Origin: Bdellovibrionales bacterium
GTDB lineage: Bacteria; Bdellovibrionota; Bdellovibrionia; Bdellovibrionales; UBA1609
Direction: 5' to 3'
NCBI GenBank assembly: GCA_028279085.1
Contig: JANQSX010000025.1
Span: forward strand, 1 to 25,192
DNA length: 25,192 nucleotides
The notes under the pieces were generated by a model. That model made no database searches and had not been told where the DNA came from. It saw only the letters and a list, made by a program, of their open reading frames with translations. Below are positions 15,501 through 24,116 of the stretch, in pieces. The position numbers were made by a program, and so were the translations under genes. Position 1 is the first letter of the stretch. Every line of letters begins with the position of its first letter.

Positions 15501-16760
15501 CGGATGTTCTTTCACCACTTCAGACAAAATATCCCATACCACCACGCTTTCTTGATCCACTAATTTTTTAGCTTGCTTGATAGTAACTGCCAAACCCCTC
15601 TCTTGTAATTTATTGTAAACAAAAGGCTTAAAAAGCTCCAAAGCCATTTTTTTAGGCAAACCACATTGATGCAAACGTAGCTTCGGACCTACTACAATTA
15701 CAGATCTTCCAGAGTAATCCACCCGTTTTCCAAGTAAATTTCCACGAAAACGACCTTGTTTTCCTTTCAATGTATCACTTAAAGAACGAAGCGGTCTTTT
15801 GTTAGCACTAGTGAATGTTTTCCCTCCACGACCGTTATCCAGAAGAGAATCCACAGCTTCTTGCAGCATTCTTTTTTCATTTCGAATAATCACTTCAGGT
15901 GCATTCAACTCCTGAAGTTTTTTTAAACGATTATTTCTGTTAATCACACGACGATATAAATCATTAAGATCAGAAGCGGCAAAGCGTCCTCCATCCAAAG
16001 GCACTAATGGACGAAGATCCGGAGGAATCACAGGCAACACTTCCATCATCATCCATTCCGGTCTGTTGTTAGAATGTAAGAAAGTTTCAACAACCTTTAA
16101 CCTCTTAGTGAGCTTTTTACTTAGAGTAATCAACTGTGTTTCTTTTAAATCTTTACGAATTTTTCTGGAAAGAAACTCTAAATCTAAACTTTTAAGCATA
16201 TCCCGTACCGCTTCTCCTCCAATGGAAGCTGTAAAATGAGGACCATACTTTGTCTGAGCCTCCTGATACTCCGTCTCAGAAAGAAGTTGCCCTTGTTGTA
16301 AATCCGTTTCCTTTGGATCCAAAACCACATAAGATTCACAATAGAGAACTCGCTCAACCTCTTTAAAATTCATATCCAGCAAAATCCCAATACGACTAGG
16401 AAGGGAGCGAAGCATCCATACATGGGCCACCGGAGTAGCTAATTGAATATGACCAATACGCTCTCTTCTCACTTTGGATTTGGTGACTTCCACTCCACAT
16501 TTTTCACACACCACAGATCGATATTTCATCCCTTTATACTTCCCACACAAACACTCATAATCTCTGACCGGTCCGAAAATCTTAGCGCAAAAAAGACCTT
16601 CTCTTTCCGGTTTGAAAGTTCGGTAATTGATAGTTTCCGGCTTTCTCACCTCTCCATAACTCCACTTGAGGATCTTATCAGGAGAAGCCAGAGACACTCT
16701 GACACTATTAAAAGCCAAAGGATCTTTTGGCTTATCAAAAAAGTTTAATAAATCTCTCAC
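12597..16760 (-). CDS. rpoC: DNA-directed RNA polymerase subunit beta'
   Basis: The 1,387-residue protein is the largest catalytic subunit of RNA polymerase. The N-terminal zinc site CLCGKYKGMKYRSVVCEKCG (about residues 70-90) is intact. The catalytic magnesium loop NADFDGDQMAVH is near residue 458, as in other bacteria, and the second zinc site includes CQAHRGICVKC near residue 880. The trigger-loop region (MRGLMAKPSQEIIETPI) is also recognisable. The start codon is GTG (16758-16760), served by an AAGGGGAG sequence inside the end of rpoB; only three bases separate the two genes, so they are translationally linked. It is the last gene of the operon in this window and converges with a secreted-protein gene. 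Confidence 0.98.
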   Translation of the reverse strand: MRDLLNFFDKPKDPLAFNSVRVSLASPDKILKWSYGEVRKPETINYRTFKPEREGLFCAKIFGPVRDYECLCGKYKGMKYRSVVCEKCGVEVTKSKVRRERIGHIQLATPVAHVWMLRSLPSRIGILLDMNFKEVERVLYCESYVVLDPKETDLQQGQLLSETEYQEAQTKYGPHFTASIGGEAVRDMLKSLDLEFLSRKIRKDLKETQLITLSKKLTKRLKVVETFLHSNNRPEWMMMEVLPVIPPDLRPLVPLDGGRFAASDLNDLYRRVINRNNRLKKLQELNAPEVIIRNEKRMLQEAVDSLLDNGRGGKTFTSANKRPLRSLSDTLKGKQGRFRGNLLGKRVDYSGRSVIVVGPKLRLHQCGLPKKMALELFKPFVYNKLQERGLAVTIKQAKKLVDQESVVVWDILSEVVKEHPVLLNRAPTLHRLGIQAFEPVLHEGKAIQLHPLVCTAFNADFDGDQMAVHVPLSVEAQVEARVLIMSTNNILSPANGKPIINPTQDIVLGIYWMTRIRPGAKGTGQTFSSIQDVIFAYENGYVDLQAAIKCRVKNKLVDISVGRALLSDVIPHEVPLEDYNKLMTKKALADLIDKTFRLCGGKKTVLLADALKNYGFKYSTIAGISICLDDLVIPKSKETLLQQARQKVEEIRTQYDEGLITDSERYNKVVDIWTHCGDRVAKEMMSNLEKETFTLKDGSKVEADSFNSIFIMADSGARGSAAQIRQLAGMRGLMAKPSQEIIETPITANFREGLTVLQYFISTHGARKGLADTALKTANSGYLTRKLVDVAQDLVITEQDCGTNEYVEVQAPIEGSGMQQSISDRVLGRTSFEDIRHPDSGEIIVQAGEEIDEYVLSKMKAASIESVKIRSALTCQAHRGICVKCYGRDLARGKVVNLGEPVGVIAAQSIGEPGTQLTMKTFHTGGTASRSVEQSVHAARYDGKVKFNNIVFVENKNKKWTVMNRTGELIIEDEAGREKEKLAVFYGSVLSVKEGDQVTKGTVLAEWDPYSNIIVAEGSGQVKFTDIEEGVSMSEQVDPVTGFATKVIIKSKSADQKPTVSIVDKNGDNIRVPGRNTPVFYTIPVGAHLLVSDGDMITAGDMIAKMYKKSTKTKDITGGLPRVAELFEARKPKEAAIICEIEGTVSFGKDLKGKQRVIVTSKSNEQKEYLIPKGKHVAVREGEYIRAGETIMDGPSDPHDILHISGAQALSSYLVDEIQAVYRLQGVVINDKHIEVIVSQMLRKVEVTDPGDTKYLVGEQVDKAEIIRVNKDVVNTGGQAAQYKLLLMGITRMSLSTDSWISAASFQETTKVLTEAAVQSKVDKLSGLKENIVMGRLIPAGTGLGSYKKWKLVFEEAEEEESVMLPGMSGVSDQMENTKDQGRPSVQ

Positions 16761-16763
16761 TTC

Positions 16764-19700
16764 CTACTCCCCTTTGTTCAATTGATTAACTTCTTCTTTA
16801 ACCTTTGGTGTTTCTGTTAACAGTTCCGATTCGATCATTTCCACATTTAAACCCAATCCCTGTAATTCTTTAATTAATACATTAAAAGATTCCGGAATTC
16901 CCGGCTCCAAAATATTTTCCCCTTTAACAATACTTTCATACATTCTAGTACGTCCGGCCACATCATCAGATTTCACTGTTAAAAATTCCTGAAGACAATA
17001 AGCGGCACCGTAAGCCTCAATAGCCCACACCTCCATCTCACCTAAACGCTGACCTCCAAACTGAGCTTTTCCACCCAAAGGCTGTTGAGATACCAAGGAA
17101 TAAGGACCAATAGAACGAGAGTGGATTTTCTCTTCCACCAAGTGATGTAGTTTAAGCATATACATCACTCCCACTGTCACAGGCCGATGAAAAGGTTCTC
17201 CTGTTCTGCCATCAAACAACACCGTTTGTCCTGAACGAGGAAGACTTGTATTATCCAAAAGATCTTTAACATCCTTTTCCCTAGCTCCATCAAAAACAGG
17301 AGTGGCAATAAATACACCATCTTTCATATCCTGAACTATCTGTTTTAAAGAGGAATCGTCAGCAACCTTCACCCGCTCTGTAATTTCTTTATCATTTTTA
17401 TAAAAGTCCAATAGAGTCCGGCGAGTGTGTTCTTCTTTAAATTGATCAATATACTCCTGCAACTGCCGACCCAAAGCATAAGCCGCCCAACCTAAATGAG
17501 TTTCCAAAATTTGACCGATATTCATACGAGAAGGAACACCTAAGGGATTTAACACCATATCAACCGGAGTTCCATCCATCATGTAAGGCATACTCTCTTC
17601 AGGTAGAATATGTGATATAACACCTTTATTTCCATGACGTCCGGCAAATTTATCACCCACTTTTAATTTTCTTTTCACAGCCACATATACTTTTACCATT
17701 TTAATCACACCAGGAGGCATCTCATCCCCCTTAGATAAACGACCAACTCTATCTTGAAAAACCATTTCCACCGCTGCCAATCTGTTTTTAGCGGATTCCA
17801 TCAATTTATTAATAGCTTCTGTTATTGCTTCATCTTTTAAAGGAACATAAGCCAATAACATAAATGGAATTTGATCGACATCCTGACTTTCAATCTTATG
17901 ACCTTTTGGCAATAACTCCTCAGAACCATCATCACTTAAAAGCACATCCACTGTCTTTTGCCCTACTAACACTTCTCTAATTTGATCAATCGTATTATTC
18001 TGGATCACATTTTTTTCTATTTCAAAATCCTTCTTTAGTTTTTCCCTTTTTTCCTGAAGAATTTCCATTAGTCTTTCATTTTTATCCATCGGATCCCGAC
18101 TATAAATCTGTGTATTAATAACTGTTCCATACACTCCTGAAGAAGCACGAAGAGATGTATCACGCACCTCACCGGCTTTTTCACCAAAGATAGCAAGAAG
18201 CAGCTTCTTTTCCGGAGAAACTTGTGACTCCCCTTTAGGAGTGATTTTTCCGACTAGAATATCCCCCGGCTTTACCTCCGCTCCTATACGAATGATACCT
18301 GACATATCCAAATCTTTTAAAGCTTCTTCTCCCACATTAGCAATATCCGCGGTAATCTCCTCTCTTCCTAATTTAGTATCTCTGGCCACACACTCAAACT
18401 CTTCAATATGAATGGAAGTATAAACATCATCTTTTATCAAACGCTCAGAAATTAGTATGGAATCTTCAAAATTATATCCAGCCCAAGGAGTAAAAGCCAC
18501 CAGGATATTCTGACCCAAAGCTAATTCCCCTCTGTCCGTGGAAGGACCATCCGCTATCACATCCCCTTTACGAACATGATCTCCACATTGCACAATCGGT
18601 TTCTGATTAAAACAAGTGTTTTGATTTGTCTTTTGATATTTTGTTAAATTATAAATATCCACACTAGCTCCCAATTTTCCACTCTTATGAAAAAGACGTA
18701 CAACAATTCGACTGGCATCCACTTCTTCTACAACACCATCCGCTTTGCAAACCACACTAGTTACGGAATCTCTAGCTACTAATTTCTCAACACCCGTACC
18801 CACCAAAGGAGCATTCGCTTTCATTAAAGGAACGGCCTGCCTCTGCATATTAGATCCCATTAAAGCCCGATTCGCATCGTCATGCTCTAAAAAAGGAATC
18901 AGAGAAGAGGCAATAGAAACAAGCTGACTGGGAGACACGTCCATGAGTGACACTTCTTCCTTTTTTACCACTTTATATTCTCCATCCATACGAACAGTTA
19001 CATTCTGTCCTTTTGGAATTTTATTAAAATAAGGATCAGCTTGAGCAATACAGTGTTTTTGTTCCTCTAGAGCGGAAACATAATTAACTTGATTCATTAC
19101 TTTGTCCCCACGAACTTCGCAATAAGGAGTTTCAATAAAACCATATTTATTAATCCGTGCAAAAGTAGCCAAAGAAGCAATCAAACCAATATTAGGACCT
19201 TCCGGTGTTTCAATAGGGCAGATTCTTCCATAGTGAGTGGGATGCACATCTCTCACTTCAAAACCGGCTCGATCACGGGTTAAACCTCCAGGACCCAAAG
19301 CAGACAAGCGACGTTTGTGTGTAATTTCAGATAAAGGATTAGTTTGATCCATAAACTGAGAAAGCTGACTGGAACCAAAAAACTCTTTCACCACTGCGGA
19401 AACAGATTTAGCGTTAATCAGATCGTGTGGCATCATGGTATCCAAATCTTTCATACTCATTCTTTCACGGATAACTCTTTCCATTCTAACCAAACCAATA
19501 CGATATTGATTTTCCACCAATTCTCCAACAGATCGAACACGGCGATTACCCAAGTGATCAATATCATCCACTTGTCCCTTCCCGTTTTTCAAATCAATAA
19601 GAGTGCGAAAAACACTTAAAATATCTTCGTTTTTTAAAACACCAGGGTTTTTATCTTTTGATGAATCAGAAACATCAAAACGATGATTCATTTTTAACCG

Positions 19701-20933
19701 ACCCACTTCTCCCAGATCATAAGTTTCCGGACTAAAAAACAATCGATTAAAAAAAGCCTCCGCCGCTTCTACTGTAGGAGGTTCTCCAGGACGCATTCTT
19801 TTATAAATATCCAAGAGAGCTTCTTCCCGATTAGAAACTTTATCCATTAGCAACGTGTTACACAAGTACGGTCCCACAGTAAAACCATCAAAGAAAATTA
19901 AATGAAAGTCAGAAACACCTTTAGCTCTTGCCTCTTCAAAAATTTCTTCTGTCATGGTCTGATTGGTGTCCGCAATGATCTCTCCTGTTGTGATATTAAA
20001 CACCGGCTTAGCTATGACTGCTCCTTTTAAATCAGCGGGAGTCAGCTCTATTTTTTTAATTCCGGCAGCTAAGACCTGTTTTATTTTCAATCTGGTAATT
20101 CTCCTACCCGCTTCTACAACAATTTTTCCATTACTATCCTTAATATCAGAAGGAGCTTTTTGTCCGGCCATTTTTTTAATATCAATAGGGCGAAAAATTT
20201 TTCCTTTAGCAGTAACGGAAATATTTGAAAGATCATAAAAGTATTCCAAGATTTGCTCTTCCGTGTAATCTAAAGCTTTTAAAAAAGTAGTAGCCGGAAA
20301 TTTACGACGACGATCAATTCGTGCGTAAATCAGATCTTTATGATCAAACTCAAAATCCAACCAGGAACCACGATAAGGAATGACTCGCGCGGAATAAATC
20401 AGTTTTCCACTAGTATTAGAACGCCCTCCATCATGATCAAAAAATACACCTGGAGAACGGTGAAGCTGAGAAACAATTACTCTCTCCGTTCCATTGATAA
20501 TAAAAGAACCACTTTCTGTCATCAAAGGAACTTCCCCTAGAAAAACCTCCTGCTCTTTAACATCTCTGATGGTTTTTTCCGAAGTTCCCTCTTGCACTTC
20601 AAATACAATCAAACGAAGCAGCACTTTTAAAGGAGCGGCATAACTGATTTTTCTTTGTCGACACTCATCAATATCATAAACAGGGTACTGTAACGTGTAT
20701 TTAACAAACTCCATTTGCACAACACCTTTATAATCCTGAATGGGAAAAACAGACTTAAAAACACCTTGAAGCCCGATGTCTTTCCGACGATCAGGGTCCA
20801 CATCTTTTTGTAAAAAGTTTTCATACGAATATTTTTGCAGTTCTATCAGATTAGGAACATCCACCGCATTAGCTACACGACCGAAACTTTTCCTTAACCG
20901 AAGATTAGACGCTGTTATAGCAGCTTTGGACAT
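16764..20933 (-). CDS. rpoB: DNA-directed RNA polymerase subunit beta
   Basis: The 1,389-residue protein forms the catalytic core with beta'. The rifampicin pocket is clear (SQLSQFMDQTNPLSEITHKR, then LSALGPGG, about residues 515-545). The Asp, His and Ser that are commonly mutated in resistance are all in the usual sensitive state. The C-terminal part has GDKFAGRHGNKGV, with conserved active-site lysine, and LGGKAQFGGQRLGEMEVWA. The ATG is preceded by AAGGAGGG. An 83-base gap separates it from rplL, containing only a small hairpin without a T-run, so read-through from the ribosomal protein genes is expected. The length suits proteobacterial-type enzymes. Confidence 0.98.
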   Translation of the reverse strand: MSKAAITASNLRLRKSFGRVANAVDVPNLIELQKYSYENFLQKDVDPDRRKDIGLQGVFKSVFPIQDYKGVVQMEFVKYTLQYPVYDIDECRQRKISYAAPLKVLLRLIVFEVQEGTSEKTIRDVKEQEVFLGEVPLMTESGSFIINGTERVIVSQLHRSPGVFFDHDGGRSNTSGKLIYSARVIPYRGSWLDFEFDHKDLIYARIDRRRKFPATTFLKALDYTEEQILEYFYDLSNISVTAKGKIFRPIDIKKMAGQKAPSDIKDSNGKIVVEAGRRITRLKIKQVLAAGIKKIELTPADLKGAVIAKPVFNITTGEIIADTNQTMTEEIFEEARAKGVSDFHLIFFDGFTVGPYLCNTLLMDKVSNREEALLDIYKRMRPGEPPTVEAAEAFFNRLFFSPETYDLGEVGRLKMNHRFDVSDSSKDKNPGVLKNEDILSVFRTLIDLKNGKGQVDDIDHLGNRRVRSVGELVENQYRIGLVRMERVIRERMSMKDLDTMMPHDLINAKSVSAVVKEFFGSSQLSQFMDQTNPLSEITHKRRLSALGPGGLTRDRAGFEVRDVHPTHYGRICPIETPEGPNIGLIASLATFARINKYGFIETPYCEVRGDKVMNQVNYVSALEEQKHCIAQADPYFNKIPKGQNVTVRMDGEYKVVKKEEVSLMDVSPSQLVSIASSLIPFLEHDDANRALMGSNMQRQAVPLMKANAPLVGTGVEKLVARDSVTSVVCKADGVVEEVDASRIVVRLFHKSGKLGASVDIYNLTKYQKTNQNTCFNQKPIVQCGDHVRKGDVIADGPSTDRGELALGQNILVAFTPWAGYNFEDSILISERLIKDDVYTSIHIEEFECVARDTKLGREEITADIANVGEEALKDLDMSGIIRIGAEVKPGDILVGKITPKGESQVSPEKKLLLAIFGEKAGEVRDTSLRASSGVYGTVINTQIYSRDPMDKNERLMEILQEKREKLKKDFEIEKNVIQNNTIDQIREVLVGQKTVDVLLSDDGSEELLPKGHKIESQDVDQIPFMLLAYVPLKDEAITEAINKLMESAKNRLAAVEMVFQDRVGRLSKGDEMPPGVIKMVKVYVAVKRKLKVGDKFAGRHGNKGVISHILPEESMPYMMDGTPVDMVLNPLGVPSRMNIGQILETHLGWAAYALGRQLQEYIDQFKEEHTRRTLLDFYKNDKEITERVKVADDSSLKQIVQDMKDGVFIATPVFDGAREKDVKDLLDNTSLPRSGQTVLFDGRTGEPFHRPVTVGVMYMLKLHHLVEEKIHSRSIGPYSLVSQQPLGGKAQFGGQRLGEMEVWAIEAYGAAYCLQEFLTVKSDDVAGRTRMYESIVKGENILEPGIPESFNVLIKELQGLGLNVEMIESELLTETPKVKEEVNQLNKGE

Positions 20934-21016
20934 TTGCCCTCCTTCATTTACCTATTAAAACAAGATGAGATTTATACTTAGATAAGCTTCTCTGAACCCG
21001 TTTCAGTAAAAAATAT

Positions 21017-21391
21017 TTACTGTATTTCCACCTTGGCTCCAGCCTTTTCCAAAGCGGCTTTCATTTTTTCCGCTTCTTCCTTAGACACCTTTTCCTTAAT
21101 CATCTTGGGAGCACTATCCACTAATTCTTTTGCTTCTTTAAGACCTAAACCAGTCAAACCACGCACTTCTTTAATAACAGAAATTTTATTGGAACCTACT
21201 CCAGCTAAGGTCACATTAAATTCTGTTTTTTCCTCTTCAGCAGCGGCAGCTCCAGCGGCGGGAGCAGCAACAGCTACCGGCGCGGCAGCACTCACACCCC
21301 ACTTTTCCTCCAGGTCTTTAATCAATCCAGCTAATTCAATAACCGGCATTTGAGATAAATGATCAATTAATTGTTCCTTTGTGATTGCCAT
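21017..21391 (-). CDS. rplL: Ribosomal protein bL12 (L7/L12)
   Basis: The 124-residue stalk protein recruits translation factors to the large subunit. It shows the N-terminal dimerisation part (LIDHLSQMPVIELAGLIKDL), an Ala-rich hinge (about residues 36-52) and the C-terminal domain with KISVIKEVRGLTGLGLKEAK and LEKAGAKVEIQ. A strong AGGAGG lies upstream of the ATG. It follows rplJ by 50 bases, as in nearly all bacteria. Confidence 0.97.
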   Translation of the reverse strand: MAITKEQLIDHLSQMPVIELAGLIKDLEEKWGVSAAAPVAVAAPAAGAAAAEEEKTEFNVTLAGVGSNKISVIKEVRGLTGLGLKEAKELVDSAPKMIKEKVSKEEAEKMKAALEKAGAKVEIQ

Positions 21392-21441
21392 TTTATTTTC
21401 CTCCTTTTTAGTTAAATAAATGAATTATCAAATCTTAATAC

Positions 21442-21972
21442 TTATTTTTCACTTTTATCTTTATGAGCACTCAGTACCTGCAATAGTCCTTGTGGAGCAG
21501 CAGAAAAAACAGAGAGCAATTTGGACATAGGAGCAGACAGCACTGCTAAAAACTGAGCTTTTAGCACTTCTATCGGTGGAAGGGTAGCCAAAGCTTTGAT
21601 ATCTTTTGCACTGATGCCCTTTCCCTCCAGCATCCCGGTTTTAATTGTTAATATCTCCGTTTTTTTTACATAGTCAGATAAAATTTTAGCCACACGAGAC
21701 GGATCACCAAAAGCAAAAACAAAAGCATTAGAACCGGTTAAACTCTTACTGAAATGTTCTTTCATTTCAGGATAAGTGTCCAAAGCTTTGCGAAATAAAG
21801 TGTTTCGGCATACTTTCATATCAGCCAAACCCTCATTTCTCAAATCTTTTCTCATTTCTGTTATTTGTTGCACGTCCAAACCCTGAAAGTTCACCAAAAA
21901 GCCCGCTTGGGCTTTCTGCATACTTTCAGACAAAGCCTGAACTTGCTGTTCTTTATTCGCACGAGTAATCAA
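21442..21972 (-). CDS. rplJ: Ribosomal protein uL10
   Basis: The 176-residue protein anchors L7/L12 dimers on the ribosome. Family features are the N-terminal region with QAGFLVNFQGLDVQQITEMR and a C-terminal helical tail (MSKLLSVFSAAPQGLLQVL) that binds L12. Translation appears to start at TTG (21970-21972), with AGGAG six bases before it; no ATG or GTG is available nearby in frame. Only 25 bases separate it from rplA, so the long regulatory L10 leader found in some bacteria is absent. Confidence 0.95.
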   Translation of the reverse strand: MITRANKEQQVQALSESMQKAQAGFLVNFQGLDVQQITEMRKDLRNEGLADMKVCRNTLFRKALDTYPEMKEHFSKSLTGSNAFVFAFGDPSRVAKILSDYVKKTEILTIKTGMLEGKGISAKDIKALATLPPIEVLKAQFLAVLSAPMSKLLSVFSAAPQGLLQVLSAHKDKSEK

Positions 21973-21997
21973 AATCTTCTCCTTATTCTATCCATAT

Positions 21998-22693
21998 CTA
22001 AGTAACAATCTGACTATCTGCTGTATCCGCTAACACAGAAGGTCCCATTGTGGATGATAAGACAATTTTTTTCAAGTAAATACCTTTACTTGAAGAAGGT
22101 TTAGACTTTACCACCGCTTTTAAAAAAGTTAAAAAGTTTTCTTTCACACCTTCCACACCCATTGAGAGGCGACCTACAGAACTATGAATGATTCCATTTT
22201 TGTCCGCCCGAAAGGTAGCTGTCCCTTTTTTTTCTTTTTCCACCGCCGGACCTACTTTTGGTGTTACCGTGCCTAATTTTGGATTGGGCATTAAACCTTT
22301 TGGACCCAGAATTTTAGCCACTTTTGAAACTAAAGGCATCATATCAGGAGTGGAAATAGCACAATCAAAGTCTAACCATCCTCCTTTTATTTTTTCCACC
22401 ATATCTTCCGCACCTACAAAATCAGCACCGGCTTTTTGTGCTTCTTCCTCCGCCGCTCCTTTGGCAAATACCAAAACACGCACTTTTTTACCCAAACCAC
22501 GAGGAAGAGCTACAGAACCACGCACTTGCTGATCATTCTTGCGGGTATCTATTCCTAACATAATAGCCACATCTACAGACTCATCAAACTTTGCAACCGG
22601 GTTTTCCACTACCATTTGCAAAGCCTTATCCACCGGATAAGCTTCATCTGATTTAATTTTTTCCTGAACGACTTTATATTTTTTCCCACTCAT
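21998..22693 (-). CDS. rplA: Ribosomal protein uL1
   Basis: The 231-residue protein forms the L1 stalk that helps release deacylated tRNA and often represses its own operon. Recognisable parts are ESVDVAIMLGIDTRKNDQQV, RGSVALPRGLGKKVRVLVFA, KILGPKGLMPNPKLGTVT and the C-terminal SSKGIYLKKIVLSSTMGPSV. Two bases separate it from the rplK stop, and its GTGGAG ribosome binding site lies within rplK. Confidence 0.97.
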   Translation of the reverse strand: MSGKKYKVVQEKIKSDEAYPVDKALQMVVENPVAKFDESVDVAIMLGIDTRKNDQQVRGSVALPRGLGKKVRVLVFAKGAAEEEAQKAGADFVGAEDMVEKIKGGWLDFDCAISTPDMMPLVSKVAKILGPKGLMPNPKLGTVTPKVGPAVEKEKKGTATFRADKNGIIHSSVGRLSMGVEGVKENFLTFLKAVVKSKPSSSKGIYLKKIVLSSTMGPSVLADTADSQIVT

Positions 22694-22695
22694 TA

Positions 22696-23121
22696 CTACT
22701 CCACTTCCAATCCCATACTTTTTGCTGTTCCAATAACTTGAGACACCGCTGACTTAAAATCCAAACCATTGAGGTCCGGCAACTTAGTCTTAGCAATGTC
22801 TTTGATTTTATCCATCCCTATTTTTCCCACCTTATCTTTCTGAGGCATTTTTGAACCACTTTCAATCCCGGCAGCTTTCTTCAATAAAACGGAAACAGGA
22901 GGGGTTTTAGTAATAAAGTCAAAAGAACGATCCTGAAAAACGTCAATAATAACCGGTATTATTGTGTCTCCCATTTTTTGGGTTTTAGCATTAAACTGTT
23001 TGCAAAAATCCATAATATTAATCCCATGCTGACCTAATGCCGGACCGACTGGAGGCGCCGGATTAGCTTTCCCTGCCGGAATCTGAAGTTTAATTTGAGA
23101 AACCATTTTCTTTGTTGCCAT
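22696..23121 (-). CDS. rplK: Ribosomal protein uL11
   Basis: The 141-residue protein sits at the GTPase-associated centre next to the L10/L12 stalk. It matches the family along its whole length: KLQIPAGKANPAPPVGPALG, GINIMDFCKQFN, then TKTPPVSVLLKKAAG and the C-terminal RNA-binding part ending AVSQVIGTAKSMGLEVE. The ATG at 23119-23121 has an AAGGG nine bases upstream. It follows nusG by 23 bases. Confidence 0.97.
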   Translation of the reverse strand: MATKKMVSQIKLQIPAGKANPAPPVGPALGQHGINIMDFCKQFNAKTQKMGDTIIPVIIDVFQDRSFDFITKTPPVSVLLKKAAGIESGSKMPQKDKVGKIGMDKIKDIAKTKLPDLNGLDFKSAVSQVIGTAKSMGLEVE

Positions 23122-23144
23122 TTTTCTGTACCCTTGAATTACAA

Positions 23145-23708
23145 TTAATCTTCTCTATACACCTGTGAAAAATCCAATTCCACAGGAGTGGGACGACCAA
23201 AAATACTAACAGACACTTTTACTCTGCCTTTTTCCTGATTAACCTCTTCCACCACTCCATTAAAAGACTTAAACGGACCATCTATCACTTTTACATGCTC
23301 CCCGGCAGTAAAAGAAATTTTAGCCTGAGGATGAGCCGCATCTTCTTTTATCTGATGAGTGATTGTTTCAATCTGCTGAATCGGTACTTCCGTAGGCGCC
23401 CCTTGCTTACCTACAAAATTCACTACATTAGAAGCACTCTTTATTAAATGCCACAAGTGATCCGTCAAGTGCATTTGAATAAAAACATAACCGGGATACA
23501 GTTTTCGAGGCTTAGTGACCTTTTTTCCCTTAATAACTTCAATCACTTCTTTTTCCGGAATCAAGATATCCTTTAACTGAGCTTCCAAATGATGATCTTT
23601 TGCCAATCGCTTAATGGCTTCCCGAGCTTTAAATTCGCAGTTTGTCTTTGTTTTAATAGTGTACCATTTAAAATGATTACTGTCTGTCAGTTCTGATTCT
23701 GTCGTCAT
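23145..23708 (-). CDS. nusG: Transcription termination/antitermination factor NusG
   Basis: NusG binds RNA polymerase, modulates pausing and Rho termination and couples transcription to translation. The ATG at 23706-23708 (187 residues) is preferred because AGGG lies five bases upstream; an in-frame TTG at 23720 would overlap secE and has no good site. The N-terminal NGN domain (FKWYTIKTKTNCEFKAREAI ... LYPGYVFIQMHL) is followed by a C-terminal KOW domain (VKVIDGPFKSFNGVVEEVN). The length is close to that of E. coli NusG. Confidence 0.96.
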   Translation of the reverse strand: MTTESELTDSNHFKWYTIKTKTNCEFKAREAIKRLAKDHHLEAQLKDILIPEKEVIEVIKGKKVTKPRKLYPGYVFIQMHLTDHLWHLIKSASNVVNFVGKQGAPTEVPIQQIETITHQIKEDAAHPQAKISFTAGEHVKVIDGPFKSFNGVVEEVNQEKGRVKVSVSIFGRPTPVELDFSQVYRED

Positions 23709-23716
23709 TTTCACCC

Positions 23717-24097
23717 TCAATCAATAATAAAGTTAACAACTGCGCTGCTAGCCAGATCAAAAGCTCCCAACACAAAACCGGAAATAATTAAAATAATACA
23801 AACCATAACAGTCATTCCTAAAGTAGCTTGTCGAGAAGGCCATACCACTTTACGCACCTCCACTACTACTTCATGGGCCCATATTCGGGTTTTTTCTCTA
23901 AGCTGTAAATACATAAACATAGCCAAGCCAGCTAATACCGGAACTCCGTGACGGACCCACTCCAGCCCGTACACCATAGCTACCAAACCGGAATAAACAG
24001 CCACTAGCTCAAATAAAATCCGCACTACAAAAGCCGTTAAAAAACCGGCAGCTACAAAAGCCAAAGTGATAATTTTTATATTTTCTTCTTTAATCAT
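23717..24097 (-). CDS. secE: Preprotein translocase subunit SecE
   Basis: SecE clamps SecY in the inner-membrane Sec channel. The protein has three membrane segments (roughly residues 8-30, 40-60 and 90-120), as in E. coli and unlike the single-segment minimal form, with the conserved VVEVRKVVWPSRQATLGMTV just before the last one. I prefer the ATG at 24095-24097 (126 residues). A TTG four codons upstream (24107-24109) is possible and would sit very close to AAGGA. It lies directly upstream of nusG (8 bases). Immediately before it is a leucine-rich-repeat lipoprotein gene, unlike the usual arrangement in which tRNA-Trp precedes secE. Confidence 0.93.
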   Translation of the reverse strand: MIKEENIKIITLAFVAAGFLTAFVVRILFELVAVYSGLVAMVYGLEWVRHGVPVLAGLAMFMYLQLREKTRIWAHEVVVEVRKVVWPSRQATLGMTVMVCIILIISGFVLGAFDLASSAVVNFIID

Positions 24098-24116
24098 CTG
24101 TTTATCCAAAATCCTT

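Noticed and set aside
19290..19400. Rifampicin-resistance changes in rpoB
   Set aside because: The key Asp, His and Ser positions are unchanged; the Thr in FMDQTNP is common in many bacteria.
21004..21022. Terminator or attenuator between rplL and rpoB
   Set aside because: CAGTAAA/TTTACTG is a short AT-rich stem overlapping the rplL stop, with no T-run after it on the minus strand.
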